This document shows, piece after piece, positions 27,318-37,573 of a stretch of DNA of 64,000 nucleotides; positions within the stretch are counted from its first letter, which is position 1, and each line of letters opens with the position of its first letter. The DNA is taken from assembly GCF_000577275.2 (NCBI RefSeq), contig NZ_HG916852.1, positions 995,001 through 1,059,000 on the forward strand, written 5' to 3'. The position numbers and the translations under genes were made by a program. The notes beneath the pieces are model-generated. The model was not told the origin of the DNA, did not search any database, and saw only the letters and a program-made list of their open reading frames with translations. The DNA comes from Rhizobium favelukesii. Its GTDB lineage: Bacteria > Pseudomonadota > Alphaproteobacteria > Rhizobiales > Rhizobiaceae.

Positions 27318-28417
27318 TAGATCTCGGTCTTGCTGATCTTGATGCCGAAGCCTTCGAGGCCGACATAGTGGCGCTCGCGGCTGGTCAGCAGCCGGATCGA
27401 GGATACGCCGAGGTCCTTGAGGATCTGCGCGCCGAGACCGATTTCCAGCCATTCGCTGTCACGGATCTTTGCCTCGACATGTGCTTCCCGGCCCTGGCTG
27501 CGCGACTTGCGGCCGCTATCGGAATGACCGACGCCGACAGATCCTTCGCGCAGATAGACGATGATCCCACGGCCTTCGTCGGCGATCTTCTTCATGTAAT
27601 GGTCGACTGGGCGGCGCTTGCCGAAAAGGTCCTCGGCGACGTTCTCCGGATGCAGACGCACCGGAATGTCGATGCCGTCGCGAATGTCGCCGAAAACGAC
27701 GGCGAGGTGCTGCATCGTATCCCAGGGAAGCGAATAGGTATGTGCCTTGGCCTTGCCGAAGGGCGTTTCGATATCGAAACTCTGACCGAGTTCGATCAGT
27801 GTTTCCTTGCGTTGGCGATAGGCAATTAGATCGGCCACCGACACGAGCTTCAAGCCGTTCGTCTCCGCGAATTCGACCACCTGCGGTCCGCGCGTGACAG
27901 TGCCGTCATCATTGACGAGCTCGCAGATCACGCCAATCGGCGGAAGCCCGGCAAGCTTGCAGAGATCGACGGCGGCTTCGGTGTGGCCCGAGCGCATGAG
28001 CACGCCGCCTTCGCGCGCGACAAGTGGAAAGATGTGGCCCGGACGCACAAAGTCGCTGGCGCCGACATTAGGGTTGGCCAGGTTGCGAACGGTCAGCGTC
28101 CGGTCATCGGCGGAAATGCCCGTCGTCGTGCCGTGCTTGAAATCGACCGAAACGGTGAAGGCCGTCGTGTGAGCCGAGTCGTTTTCAGCAACCATCGCAT
28201 TAAGGTTGAGCCGGCGGGCTTCTTCCTTCGGCATCGGCGTGCAGACGATGCCGGAGGTATGGCGAACGATGAAGGCCATCTTCTCCGCGGTGCAGTGGAC
28301 AGCCGCAACGATCAGGTCGCCTTCGTTCTCGCGGTCGTTGTCATCCATCACCACGACGATTTCGCCGGCCTCGAAGGCTCGGATCGCATCGACGACGCGC
28401 TTCTGATCGTAAGGCAT
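27314..28417 (-). CDS. ribB: 3,4-dihydroxy-2-butanone-4-phosphate synthase with degenerate GTP cyclohydrolase II domain (RibBX type)
   Basis: A 367-residue fusion. Residues 1-205 are a complete DHBP synthase ([46 protein letters not shown] in parts) that makes the four-carbon riboflavin precursor from ribulose-5-phosphate. The C-terminal half has the GTP cyclohydrolase II fold, but the zinc-binding Cys motif is gone: where GCHII has C-x10-C-x-C this protein reads [19 protein letters not shown]. It is therefore probably inactive as a cyclohydrolase, as in RibBX proteins. It starts 10 bp after aroC. Confidence 0.9.
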   Translation of the reverse strand: MPYDQKRVVDAIRAFEAGEIVVVMDDNDRENEGDLIVAAVHCTAEKMAFIVRHTSGIVCTPMPKEEARRLNLNAMVAENDSAHTTAFTVSVDFKHGTTTGISADDRTLTVRNLANPNVGASDFVRPGHIFPLVAREGGVLMRSGHTEAAVDLCKLAGLPPIGVICELVNDDGTVTRGPQVVEFAETNGLKLVSVADLIAYRQRKETLIELGQSFDIETPFGKAKAHTYSLPWDTMQHLAVVFGDIRDGIDIPVRLHPENVAEDLFGKRRPVDHYMKKIADEGRGIIVYLREGSVGVGHSDSGRKSRSQGREAHVEAKIRDSEWLEIGLGAQILKDLGVSSIRLLTSRERHYVGLEGFGIKISKTEIY

Positions 28418-28427
28418 GTCAGTGTTC

Positions 28428-29525
28428 CTATTTCAGCCGGCCGGTCTGGCCACGGTCACGCAGATAGTGGTCGGCAAGGGCGCAGGCGACCATCGCCTCG
28501 CCGATCGGCACGGCGCGGATGCCGACGCATGGATCGTGCCGCCCCTTGGTGCGAACATCGACATTTTTGCCGTCGGCATCGATCGATTGGCGTTCGGTCA
28601 GGATCGATGAGGTCGGCTTGATGGCGAAACGCGCGATGACAGGCTGGCCTGTGGAGATGCCGCCGAGGATGCCGCCGGCCTTGTTCGACAGAAACAACGG
28701 CTTACCGTCATTGCCCATGCGCATCTCATCGGCGTTTTCCTCGCCGGTGATCTCGGCGGCTTCGAAGCCGTTGCCGATTTCGACGCCCTTGACGGCGTTG
28801 ATCGACATCAGCAGCGAGGCGATGTCCTGGTCGAGCTTGCCATAGATCGGTGCACCCAGACCTGCCGGTACGCCTTCGGCCACGACCTCGACAACGGCGC
28901 CGATCGAGGAGCCGTTCTTGCGAATGCCGTGGAGATAGTCTTCCCAGACCGGAACGATCTTTGCATCGGGTGCAAAGAACGGATTCTGGTCGACCTGATC
29001 CCAATCCCAGTTCTGGCGATTGATCTTGTGCTTGCCGATCTGTACCAGCGCGCCACGTACCTTGACGCCGGGCGCGACAAGACGGGCAATGCCGCCAGCT
29101 GCCACACGTGCAGCCGTTTCGCGGGCTGATGAACGGCCGCCGCCGCGGTAGTCGCGGATGCCGTACTTTACATCGTAGGTGTAGTCGGCATGGCCCGGCC
29201 GGTACTGCCGCGCGATTTCGCCGTAATCCTTGGAGCGCTGGTCGGTATTCTCTATCATCATCGAGATCGGCGTGCCGGTCGTAATCATCGTCTCGCCGTC
29301 GGCATCCAGCATCACGCCGGACAGCACCTTGACCAGATCGGCCTCGCGCCGCTGCGTCACAAAGCGCGACTGGCCGGGTTTTCGCTTGTCGAGCCAGGCC
29401 TGAATGTCCTCGAGCTTGAAGCGCAGGCCGGGAGGGCAGCCGTCAACGACGCAGCCGAGCGCCGGTCCGTGGCTCTCGCCCCAGGTGGTTACGCGGAAAA
29501 GATGACCGAATGTGTTATGCGACAT
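28428..29525 (-). CDS. aroC: Chorismate synthase
   Basis: A 365-residue flavin-dependent enzyme converting EPSP to chorismate, the last shikimate step. The three family signatures are present: [18 protein letters not shown] near the N-terminus, [16 protein letters not shown] at about residue 120, and [17 protein letters not shown] near the C-terminus. The ATG has only a weak SD. It is upstream of ribB with a 10-bp gap, so both are probably one transcript. Confidence 0.97.
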   Translation of the reverse strand: MSHNTFGHLFRVTTWGESHGPALGCVVDGCPPGLRFKLEDIQAWLDKRKPGQSRFVTQRREADLVKVLSGVMLDADGETMITTGTPISMMIENTDQRSKDYGEIARQYRPGHADYTYDVKYGIRDYRGGGRSSARETAARVAAGGIARLVAPGVKVRGALVQIGKHKINRQNWDWDQVDQNPFFAPDAKIVPVWEDYLHGIRKNGSSIGAVVEVVAEGVPAGLGAPIYGKLDQDIASLLMSINAVKGVEIGNGFEAAEITGEENADEMRMGNDGKPLFLSNKAGGILGGISTGQPVIARFAIKPTSSILTERQSIDADGKNVDVRTKGRHDPCVGIRAVPIGEAMVACALADHYLRDRGQTGRLK

Positions 29526-29688
29526 GTGTTCCGACCGGATCGCGCCACCCGGTCGTCACCGGCAGCGTCGTTCATCTGAAAAATGCGCGACACTCATAGG
29601 CCAAAAAGCCGCGGCGACAAAAGCCTTTCTTTGCTCGAAACCGTCAACGAAAGGAAATGGTGTTTCCGCAGATTGTAAACGATGGTTT

Positions 29689-32600
29689 TCAGGACGCGAT
29701 GCGCCAGGAACTTTCGATCGCCATAAGCGTGAAGTCCTCGAAGGACAGCGGGCGGGAGAATGCGTAGCCCTGCAGGAGGTCGCAGCCGAGTTCGTTGAGG
29801 AGAGTGGCGTGAGCCGTCGTTTCGACGCCTTCTGCTACCGTCTCGACACCGAGCGAGCGGGCGATCTCGATGATCGAGCTGACAAGGGCGCGCTCCTGCG
29901 GCGAATTCATGATCGGCTGGACCAACTGCCGGTCGATCTTGAGCCGCTTCGGCTTCAGCTTGAGGAGGCTGACGATCGATGTGTGTCCGGTTCCAAAATC
30001 GTCGATCTCGATGTCGATCCCAAGTGCCTTGATCCGCTCGAGGTTATGGGCAGCCACATCCTCGCTTTCGTCGAGAAAGATCGACTCGACCAATTCGAAG
30101 GACAGTTCACCGGGCCGAATCTGCAGGCCGCTCAGTGTCTCTGCCAGTGTCTCGTCATGCAGCCGTCGCGCCGAAACGTTGACCGAGATCTTCGGAACGT
30201 AGATGCCCTTTGCTGTCCAGCGCATCTTATCCTTCAGCGCGGTGTCGAGAACGATACGGTCAAGGGTTTGGACCACATTGATCTCGTCGGCGATCTTCAG
30301 GAATTTGTCCGGGGTCAAAAGTCCCCGGGACGGATGATGCCAGCGAACCAGGGCTTCGATGCCGGTCAGTTTCATCGTGCGCGCTGAGAACTGCGGCTGA
30401 TACCAGGCGGTAAATTCGCCGTTCTCGATACCCGTGAGGATCTCGTCGGCCAGGCGCTTGTTGTTGATGATGTCAGCCTGGAGGTTGTGGTTGAAGAATT
30501 CGTAGCGATTCCGCCCCTGGCTCTTGGCGCGGTAAAGGGCGATGTCGGCGTTGATCAGCACCTTGCGCGCATCGACGCGCACGCCGTTGGCGAGTGCAAT
30601 GCCGATGGAGACACCGCAACGGCAGGCGAACCCTTCGAAGTCGATCGGCTGGCGCATTTGTTCGATGATCCGGCCGGCAAGCGCGGACATATCGCCATCA
30701 CTGGCATTGAGGGCCAGGATCACGAACTCGTCGCCGCCGATGCGCGCGACGAGGTCATCGCCGCGCAGATTTCGCGACAACACCTGCGACGCATGGATCA
30801 GCATCGCATCGCCGGCGGCGTGGCCGAGCGTGTCGTTGATCTCCTTGAACCTGTCCAGGTCGATGTGGAGGATGGCGAACTTCTGCCGTTCGCTGCAGCC
30901 GTCAAGCGTCAGCCTTTCAAGGGCGATGTCAAGTTGGCGGCGGTTGGCGAGAGCCGTTAGCGGGTCGTGCAGCGAGTTGTGTTCGATGCGGTTCTTGGCA
31001 ATCTCGAGCTCGATGTTCTTGGCGATCGCCTCGTCCTTGGCCGCCTTGAGTTGGGCCGTCATCAGCGCATCTTCGGTGATATCGAAAGCAACGCCGATGA
31101 TCTTCATGTGACCGCTCGGGGTCTGGTGAACCTTTCCGGTCGAGCGTACGTAACGCATCAAACCGTCCTCGGTCGGAACCCGACAGATCAGGGTATGAGT
31201 GTCACCGAGTTGCTTGAAATGACGAGCGCTCTCGAGCGCAAGGTCTCGGTCTTCGGGCAAAATGCAGGACAGCCAGACCGGTTCGGTCATAAAGCCGGCC
31301 CTTGGCTTCAGCCCATAAAGCTCGTGCATCCGATCGTCCCAAATGGAACCCTCATCGCCGAGCGTCGCTTCCCAGATGCCGCATTGATACGAGTCGAGTG
31401 CCAGGTCGAGCTTGCCGGAGAGCTCGGAAAGTTCGGCCTCGCGCCGTGACAGTTCGTCCAGCGCCATCTCCAGTTCGGCATTCTTGATGTCGCTGACATC
31501 CTTTGCCTTGCGCAGGGTCTCGGCCGCTTCCGCGTCGGCGGTGACGTCCCAGACGATGCCGATGGTTTTGTCGTCGCCGGCCGCATCCGTATAGAAGGAG
31601 CCGATGGAGCGCAGGTGTCGGACAGTGCCGTCCTCGGCCACGACACGGTATTGTGTTTCATAGGCGGAACCGGCGACGTTGTAATTGAAGAAGTGGACTT
31701 CCGCGATATGCCGGTCTTCGGGAACGATCGCAGCAAGCCAGTCTTCCAGCGAATGGCTCCCGTCTTCTGCGGGTTTGCCGTGGAGCGCTGCGGCGCGGGC
31801 ATCCCAGAACAGCGTATGCCCGTGATCATGCAGCTCCCATATGCCGATGTTCGACGATTCCAATGCCAGATCGAGGCGTTGCGACAGCTTCAGCAGCGCA
31901 GCCTCGCGCACCTTGAGCTGCTCGATATTGCGGTTGCGCTCGCCAAGTAGCAGGGTCGCAAAGAAGACCGGAATGATCGTGATGCAGGCGGCGGCCGCGA
32001 TGATCAGGCGAAGCGTTGACTGGTTGTCGGGAACCGCATTCCAGCCGGTCTTCGGGACTGCCGCGATCTGCCAGCGCCCACCGGCAAAGGCGATCTTTCG
32101 CGTTATCGGTTGCTTGTCGTGCAGATCCTGCGCACCGAAGAAGGGCGTGGCCGAGTCCGCCATAGCGAGGTCGCGTACCGAGATCGAGAGGTGATCGAGG
32201 TGCGGATACTTCTCCTGATTCTCGCTGTTGCGCGCTGGCTGCAAGCCGGTGTTCTGATAGAACATGTCTGCGTCGATCATAACCTCGACCGCGCCCCAGA
32301 CCCGGCGTTGCCCATTCTCCTTCACGAAGACAGGAAAGAAGATCGCGAAGGCTTCCGTGCCGTCGGCCGCCGTGATCGGGCCAGAGAAGCGCGCCTGCTG
32401 CGTACCGGCGGTGCGCATCACCGACTGACGCGCAGCGAGAACGTCGCGGACATCTTTCCCGATTCGGCCTTTGCCGGCCTGTGGCGGATAGACGGCGCTG
32501 ACGATGAAATCCGGTGCGACGGCAATAGTCAGGAAGTGGGGGTTCTGGATGAGCAGCCAGTTGATCTGCCGCTCCATCTCATCGGCGTTTACGCTGGAAT

Positions 32601-32874
32601 TGACCGCCACCATGTTGGCGAGGTCGCGAACGACCGTGATGTCCATGTTGATCTGCGCGGTCATCCGCGCGCGTATCAAACTTACTTCGTTTTCTGTCCG
32701 CATCGTCAGTTCGCGCAGATGAGCGGCAGTATTGGCGCGGTCTAGTCCGAAGCCGACGACGACGACAACAATAGCAACGAGGCTGGAAACCAGGAAGGCG
32801 ATACGGGTATTCCTGAAGACGCGCCGCAATGTATTGCTGCCTTTGAGGCGGAATAGCAAAACCCAGTCTCCCAT
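29689..32874 (-). CDS. CHASE-PAS-PAS-GGDEF-EAL cyclic-di-GMP protein
   Basis: A 1061-residue inner-membrane signalling protein. TM1 is at residues 24-44, a CHASE-type periplasmic sensor at about 70-280, and TM2 at 289-311. Two PAS domains follow (about 335-455 and 490-610), with a coiled-coil-like linker between. GGDEF (ARIGGDEFVIL) has the intact catalytic motif. The EAL domain shows all main metal/catalytic residues: GIEALVRW, SVNVSARR, ELVES, IDDFGTG, KIDR, VAEGVET and LLQGYAFS. Both synthesis and hydrolysis of c-di-GMP are possible; which dominates cannot be read from sequence. Single-gene unit. Confidence 0.93.
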   Translation of the reverse strand: MGDWVLLFRLKGSNTLRRVFRNTRIAFLVSSLVAIVVVVVGFGLDRANTAAHLRELTMRTENEVSLIRARMTAQINMDITVVRDLANMVAVNSSVNADEMERQINWLLIQNPHFLTIAVAPDFIVSAVYPPQAGKGRIGKDVRDVLAARQSVMRTAGTQQARFSGPITAADGTEAFAIFFPVFVKENGQRRVWGAVEVMIDADMFYQNTGLQPARNSENQEKYPHLDHLSISVRDLAMADSATPFFGAQDLHDKQPITRKIAFAGGRWQIAAVPKTGWNAVPDNQSTLRLIIAAAACITIIPVFFATLLLGERNRNIEQLKVREAALLKLSQRLDLALESSNIGIWELHDHGHTLFWDARAAALHGKPAEDGSHSLEDWLAAIVPEDRHIAEVHFFNYNVAGSAYETQYRVVAEDGTVRHLRSIGSFYTDAAGDDKTIGIVWDVTADAEAAETLRKAKDVSDIKNAELEMALDELSRREAELSELSGKLDLALDSYQCGIWEATLGDEGSIWDDRMHELYGLKPRAGFMTEPVWLSCILPEDRDLALESARHFKQLGDTHTLICRVPTEDGLMRYVRSTGKVHQTPSGHMKIIGVAFDITEDALMTAQLKAAKDEAIAKNIELEIAKNRIEHNSLHDPLTALANRRQLDIALERLTLDGCSERQKFAILHIDLDRFKEINDTLGHAAGDAMLIHASQVLSRNLRGDDLVARIGGDEFVILALNASDGDMSALAGRIIEQMRQPIDFEGFACRCGVSIGIALANGVRVDARKVLINADIALYRAKSQGRNRYEFFNHNLQADIINNKRLADEILTGIENGEFTAWYQPQFSARTMKLTGIEALVRWHHPSRGLLTPDKFLKIADEINVVQTLDRIVLDTALKDKMRWTAKGIYVPKISVNVSARRLHDETLAETLSGLQIRPGELSFELVESIFLDESEDVAAHNLERIKALGIDIEIDDFGTGHTSIVSLLKLKPKRLKIDRQLVQPIMNSPQERALVSSIIEIARSLGVETVAEGVETTAHATLLNELGCDLLQGYAFSRPLSFEDFTLMAIESSWRIAS

Positions 32875-33105
32875 GTTCGTGGACGACTTTAGATAGAAGC
32901 GGTTAATTTACGATTGCCCGCAGATGCTCTTTGCCGGGCGTGGAAACGTACTGGAAATGCGATTAACGGACGCATGCGGTTATTGTTAAAATACTATTCA
33001 CCAATTTGGCGCGATGGGTCATTCTTCAGGGCAAATTTCGCCATATTCGGGAGGTTATCTGTGCGCCGTCGGATTATCGAGTCGCGTTTTCGAGGGAATG
33101 CCGCC

Positions 33106-33366
33106 ATGCGCTTCGTAGTAGCTACGCTTTTGGCCACAGCCAGTTTTTTGTCGCCGATCAGCGGATTTGCAGAAAGCGCGGATGTCGAGGCGACGATCAA
33201 GAAGGTCGATATGACCAATCTCAGCCTCACGCTGGATGACGGAAAAACCTATCAGGCACCGGAGGAGTTCAATTTCGAGGGGCTGAAAGCGGGCGTGAAG
33301 GTTATCGTCTTCTACACTGAGGTCGATGGCAAACGCGTCATCAACGATCTCGACATCGTTCAGTAG
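33106..33366 (+). CDS. DUF1344 small secreted protein
   Basis: An 86-residue protein from ATG 33106, with a signal peptide (VVATLLATASFLSPISGFA, cleavage before ESAD). The mature ~65 residues (DVEATIKKVDMTNLSLTLDD ... KVIVFYTEVDGKRVI) are the DUF1344 beta-domain found in rhizobial periplasmic proteins. Function is unknown. The frame extends upstream, but an SD (GAGGGAA) and a signal peptide support this ATG; a GTG at 33061 is the alternative. Confidence 0.82.
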   Translation: MRFVVATLLATASFLSPISGFAESADVEATIKKVDMTNLSLTLDDGKTYQAPEEFNFEGLKAGVKVIVFYTEVDGKRVINDLDIVQ

Positions 33367-33372
33367 GCGGAC

Positions 33373-33963
33373 CTAGATCCAGCCGATCAACCCGTTCTCC
33401 CGATCGATCTTCAGGATGCGGTCCTGTGGAATTTCACCTTCGGCAGCCTCTTCCTTGGGCAATGCGGCAATCGTCCTGAAGAGACTGCGTATGACGCCGC
33501 CGTGGGTCACGCAAACCGTTGGTTTGTCGACGGAATTCAGCCAGGATGCAACGCGCCAGGACATGATTTCGTAGCTTTCCGCGTCGTCTCCCGGCGGAAT
33601 GAAATCCCATTTGTTGAGATTGCGCTCGGTGACGCGGTCACGGGCCGTGGCCTTTAATTCCTTGATCGTGAATCCTTCCCAATCGCCAAAGGAAACCTCG
33701 ACGAGGCGCTCGTCGGTCCGATAATCTTTCGATGCAAGACCCATTGCTTCGCGCATGATCTCCATGGTGGCGCGGGTGCGCGCCAGCGGGCTTGCTACGA
33801 AATCGAAGGGGATTGCCTCGACTTGGAGGATTTCTGCTAGATCGGTACCGTTCTGCCACGCTTGCGCTCTGCCGACGGCATTGAGCGGAATGTCCTTCTG
33901 CCCCTGCAGGCGACGTTCCGCGTTCCAGTCTGTCTGGCCGTGTCTGACGACGTAGATAAGCAA
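33373..33963 (-). CDS. Histidine phosphatase family protein (GpmB-like)
   Basis: A 196-residue branch-2-type phosphoglycerate-mutase-like protein. The catalytic RHG motif is VVRHGQTDWN at the N-terminus, followed by LARTRATMEIMRE and, near the C-terminus, VTHGGVIRSL with the second catalytic His. It probably hydrolyses a phosphomonoester; true mutase activity is less likely. Starts at TTG with GGAG 7 bases upstream. It lies downstream of fabI on the same strand, an order I recall from S. meliloti. Confidence 0.88.
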   Translation of the reverse strand: MLIYVVRHGQTDWNAERRLQGQKDIPLNAVGRAQAWQNGTDLAEILQVEAIPFDFVASPLARTRATMEIMREAMGLASKDYRTDERLVEVSFGDWEGFTIKELKATARDRVTERNLNKWDFIPPGDDAESYEIMSWRVASWLNSVDKPTVCVTHGGVIRSLFRTIAALPKEEAAEGEIPQDRILKIDRENGLIGWI

Positions 33964-34049
33964 TGATCGGCTCCGTTTAGGGCGCGCAACCCCTCAATCG
34001 CTGTCGCGAAGAAAGGGGTCGCGAGCACGACGCAGCAAAGGGAGCGCGA

Positions 34050-34868
34050 TCAGTCCTTTATGACGGAAATGTCCGGCGCGTCTACCGCCTTCATGCCGAT
34101 GACGTGATAGCCGCTGTCGGCGTGGTGGACTTCGCCGGTGACCGAGCGCGAGAGATCGGAAAGCAGATACAGGCCGACATCGCCGACTTCTTCGATCGTC
34201 ACGGTGCGACGCAGCGGCGCATTGTATTCGTTCCACTTCAGGATGTAGCGGAAGTCACCGATGCCGGACGCCGCAAGCGTCTTGATCGGCCCGGCGGAAA
34301 CGGCATTGACGCGAATGTTCTTCGGTCCGAGGTCGACCGCCAGATACTTGACGCTGGCTTCGAGTGCCGCCTTGGCAACGCCCATGACGTTGTAGTTCGG
34401 CATAACCTTCTCGGCGCCGTAATAGGTGAGCGTTAGCATCGAGCCGCCGTCCGTCATCAGCTTCTCGGCGCGACGCGCGACCGAGGTGAACGAATAGACG
34501 GAGATCTGCATCGTCTTGGCGAAGTTGTCAGCCGAGGTATCGACATAGCGACCGGTCAGTTCGTCCTTGTCGGAAAAGCCGATCGCGTGAACGATGAAGT
34601 CAATCCTGCCCCACAGCTTTTCGACGTGGTCGAAGACGGCATCGATGGTCGACTCGTCGCTGACATCGCAATGTCCGGCAAGAACGCCGTTTACCTCGGC
34701 AACCAGTGGCTCAACGCGCTTCTTCAGCGCATCGCCTTGGTAGGTAAAGGCGATTTCGCCGCCCTGTGCATGAATAGCCTTGGCAATACCCCACGCAATC
34801 GAACGATTGTTGGCAACGCCCATGATGACGCCGCGCTTGCCTGACATGAGGCCTGTTGCCTGAGCCAT
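34050..34868 (-). CDS. fabI: Enoyl-[acyl-carrier-protein] reductase (NADH)
   Basis: A 272-residue SDR that reduces enoyl-ACP in the last step of the fatty acid elongation cycle. NADH-binding GVANNRSIAWGIAKA and the catalytic Y-x6-K (YNVMGVAK) are present; the segment RVNAVSAGPIKTLAASGI is the substrate loop of FabI. The ATG at 34868 has AGGGGG 6 bases upstream; the longer frame upstream has no family sequence. Target of triclosan and related inhibitors in general. Confidence 0.96.
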   Translation of the reverse strand: MAQATGLMSGKRGVIMGVANNRSIAWGIAKAIHAQGGEIAFTYQGDALKKRVEPLVAEVNGVLAGHCDVSDESTIDAVFDHVEKLWGRIDFIVHAIGFSDKDELTGRYVDTSADNFAKTMQISVYSFTSVARRAEKLMTDGGSMLTLTYYGAEKVMPNYNVMGVAKAALEASVKYLAVDLGPKNIRVNAVSAGPIKTLAASGIGDFRYILKWNEYNAPLRRTVTIEEVGDVGLYLLSDLSRSVTGEVHHADSGYHVIGMKAVDAPDISVIKD

Positions 34869-34991
34869 ATTTTGCCCCCTAAGGAATTCTGATCGGTCCT
34901 GCCTATGGCATAGGCTGCTAATCGGTTCAAGATTGGCAGCAATCATCAACTGTTAGGGATCGTAACAAAGGGTGCGTATGTCACCAAAATT

Positions 34992-36158
34992 TCACAGAAA
35001 CAGCCCGTTCTTCATGATTCGCATCAGATCGGTGACTTTGTCGTCGGGTTTTTCCCACAACATAATACGCAGTTCGACGACAAGATCGCCCCTGCCGCCC
35101 TCGGCGTTCGCCAGCCCCTGACCCTGAAGTCGGATCGTCTTGTCGGAGCCTGACCAAGCGGGAATCGTGACGGTGATGGGACCATTGGGGCCTTCGAAGC
35201 GCGCCTCGGTTCCCAGTACGGCATTTTCGATTGTTACCGGCAACGCCGTATGCAGATCGAAGCCATTGATCGTAAACCGTTCATCGGTAGCAATGTGGAT
35301 GCTGACAACGGCATCGCCGCGCTGCATGCCGGCGAGCTTGTGACCCTGGCCCTTCAGACGGACCTGATGACCTTCCGTCGTGCCAGCCGCCAGCGCAAAT
35401 CCGATGTCCCGGCCTTCACCCAGGTCGATGGAGACCCAGCTGCCCTTGATGACCTCGTCGACGGTGACGGTCTTGGTTACGAATTGGTCCGGCGCTTTTT
35501 CCGGCGCGGCAGCGCCGCTGCCGGTAAAGCGGCGAACGAGCGAAGTCAGCAAGCTAAGCGGCTGCATGACCGCAGAGGCCTGAGCGGCTGCGTCCTCAGC
35601 AGCCTGCTGTTCAGCCTCGGCCTTGCCGGCATCCGGCTGTTTGTCTGAGGTCGCAGGCTCCGCTTCCGGCCGCTTTGCAGCACCGGCGGTAAAGCCTTGG
35701 GCGCGGCCGCCACCGGCCGCAGCGCGTGCCTGCGTGCCGAAGATCCGTTCGATCATTTCTTCGGGCGGCTCGGCCGTGCCCGTCTTCTGCTGCATTGCGA
35801 CGTCGGCTGCAGCCTTTTGCGCGGCGGCGCGGGCAAGCTCTTCCATCACGCGCTCGGCATTGGCCTGCGCTGCCTTGGCACGCACGGCAGCTTCACGGGC
35901 TGCCTGGCGCTGCTGCATGATCGTGCCTTCGTTGGCCTTGGCTTCGGCCATGCGGGCGGCATTGTCGAACAGAACCCGCTTCTTCGGATCTTTGAGCGTT
36001 TCATAGGCACGGCCGATTTCGGCAAAGCGGGCGCTCGCCGTCGGGTCACCCTGATTGTGATCAGGGTGAACTGCCTTGGCCATGTTGCGCCAGGCTGCCT
36101 TGATTTCGTCCTGCCCCGCGTCTCGCTTGACGCCCAAAATCTTATAAGGATCGCGCAT
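34992..36158 (-). CDS. J-domain co-chaperone (DnaJ/CbpA-like)
   Basis: A 388-residue protein with an N-terminal J domain (residues 1-70) including the Hsp70-stimulating HPD (VHPDHNQ). It lacks the DnaJ zinc finger. A long Ala/Glu/Gln-rich central region (about 70-215) probably forms coiled coil or linker. The C-terminal part (from ~225) is a DnaJ_C substrate-binding domain (VTIPAWSGSDKTIRLQGQG). It is a CbpA-type co-chaperone for DnaK, probably cytoplasmic. Single unit upstream of nothing coupled. Confidence 0.9.
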   Translation of the reverse strand: MRDPYKILGVKRDAGQDEIKAAWRNMAKAVHPDHNQGDPTASARFAEIGRAYETLKDPKKRVLFDNAARMAEAKANEGTIMQQRQAAREAAVRAKAAQANAERVMEELARAAAQKAAADVAMQQKTGTAEPPEEMIERIFGTQARAAAGGGRAQGFTAGAAKRPEAEPATSDKQPDAGKAEAEQQAAEDAAAQASAVMQPLSLLTSLVRRFTGSGAAAPEKAPDQFVTKTVTVDEVIKGSWVSIDLGEGRDIGFALAAGTTEGHQVRLKGQGHKLAGMQRGDAVVSIHIATDERFTINGFDLHTALPVTIENAVLGTEARFEGPNGPITVTIPAWSGSDKTIRLQGQGLANAEGGRGDLVVELRIMLWEKPDDKVTDLMRIMKNGLFL

Positions 36159-36374
36159 GTTCCAAACCGCCGGTGTTCCGATGCGGTGTGCCTGTCCTCT
36201 GCCCTAGCACCCCGAAGCCTCTCATTCGGCGCCCGAGCTCATCCCCAGGAAGAAACCGAGCGCACATGAGGAACGATTGTCGGGAGAAGTTGCTAATCAG
36301 TTCTTATTCAGCGCGGCGGACATCTCGCTTTTGCGCCGAATGGTTAGCCTTTTGCTAAACATCAGAAGAGAAGG

Positions 36375-36399
36375 GGGAGCGCGTGTTAAGCATGCTCCC
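36375..36399 (-). terminator. Hairpin after the surface lipoprotein gene
   Basis: On the minus strand GGGAGC pairs with GCTCCC around 13 bases, followed by a CT-rich stretch, just past the lipoprotein stop. Weak U-run. Confidence 0.4.
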
Positions 36400-36407
36400 G
36401 GTGTTAA

Positions 36408-36866
36408 TTAGCTTTCCGGCTGGAAACTCATGAGTTGCCAGTTGCCACCGCCGACCAGGCAGGTCTTGCCGTAGAAATTTGCGATGCCGACATAGGAGTG
36501 CCGCGTTGTGCGGAACTGGCGGCAAACCTGGCCGGAATCCGTATTCTCGACAATGGTGTCGATGACACCGGCGCTGCCGGTCGAAGCATTGGCCCAGGGA
36601 AGGGGGCGCCCCTCCAGCCCCTGGATATCGGCTGAGGTCACGGCGTTGCCGACGGTCATTTCGTCGGAAATCGAGTCACTCGTCGGCGCCGGCTGTGGCA
36701 CGGTGCCGGTTGCAACCGACCGATCGACCTTCGAGCTGCTGAAGAGATCCAACCCGCTGGAGACGCAACCGGAGAGGGAGAGCACCGCCGTACCGACAAT
36801 GCAGAAGGTCGCGCTTCGACGCAGCAGACCCTTTGTATGACGATCTGACTTTGCTATGACTTCCAC
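36408..36866 (-). CDS. RT0821/Lpp0805-family surface lipoprotein
   Basis: A 152-residue exported protein. A signal sequence ends in a lipobox, LSLSGC, giving a lipidated Cys at about residue 34. The mature part is Ser/Thr/Pro-rich, then a C-terminal domain with CRQFRTTRHSYVGI and GKTCLVGGGNWQLM, similar to the 17-kDa-antigen-like RT0821/Lpp0805 family. It is probably an outer-membrane lipoprotein. Its start is GTG with a poor SD, so the exact N-terminus is uncertain. Divergent from pdxH. Confidence 0.82.
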   Translation of the reverse strand: MEVIAKSDRHTKGLLRRSATFCIVGTAVLSLSGCVSSGLDLFSSSKVDRSVATGTVPQPAPTSDSISDEMTVGNAVTSADIQGLEGRPLPWANASTGSAGVIDTIVENTDSGQVCRQFRTTRHSYVGIANFYGKTCLVGGGNWQLMSFQPES

Positions 36867-36932
36867 CCTGCGTCCTGTCCAGTAGCTAAAGGCTGGGCAA
36901 ATTTCGAATAAACCCGGGGCATTTGAGCTAAT

Positions 36933-37553
36933 ATGTCGGCAAATGAGTTAATAAGCGGTGACTTCACCGAGCGAAACGAACCGTTCGATCTTTTTGCCGA
37001 GTGGCTGAAGGAAGCTGAAGCTTCCGAGATCAATGACCCGAATGCGGTAGCGCTTGCGACGGTCGATGAGGACGGCCTTCCCAATGTCCGCATGGTTCTC
37101 CTTAAGGGATTCGATCACGACGGTTTTGTCTTCTACACGAATTTCGAGAGTCAGAAAGGCCAGGAAATTCTCGGGCAGAAGAAAGCGGCCATGTGTTTCC
37201 ACTGGAAAACGCTGCGCCGGCAGGTTCGGCTGCGCGGGCCTGTGGAAGTCGTAACGGACGAAGAAGCCGATGCTTACTTCAAGACGCGAGCCCGCGGCAG
37301 CCGGATCGGTGCCTGGGCATCGAAGCAGTCGCGGCCGCTGGAGAGCCGATTCGCGCTAGAGAAAGCCGTGGCTGAATACACTGCCCGCTATGCAATCGGC
37401 GAGATCCCGCGTCCGTCGCATTGGTCAGGCTTCCGGATCCGGCCGGTGTCGATCGAGTTCTGGAAGGATCAGAAGTTCCGTCTTCACGATCGCATCGAGT
37501 TCCGTCGAGCCTCGCCCGATGGCGATTGGAAAAAGGTTCGCATGTATCCCTGA
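36933..37553 (+). CDS. pdxH: Pyridoxamine 5'-phosphate oxidase
   Basis: A 206-residue FMN enzyme that oxidises pyridoxine or pyridoxamine phosphate to pyridoxal phosphate. Conserved parts include the FMN/substrate-binding [18 protein letters not shown], the central W-x-S-x-Q-like AWASKQS, and the C-terminal [19 protein letters not shown] ending in RMYP. Length is normal. Confidence 0.95.
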   Translation: MSANELISGDFTERNEPFDLFAEWLKEAEASEINDPNAVALATVDEDGLPNVRMVLLKGFDHDGFVFYTNFESQKGQEILGQKKAAMCFHWKTLRRQVRLRGPVEVVTDEEADAYFKTRARGSRIGAWASKQSRPLESRFALEKAVAEYTARYAIGEIPRPSHWSGFRIRPVSIEFWKDQKFRLHDRIEFRRASPDGDWKKVRMYP

Positions 37554-37573
37554 TCAGGCATAAGCAGGAGTGC

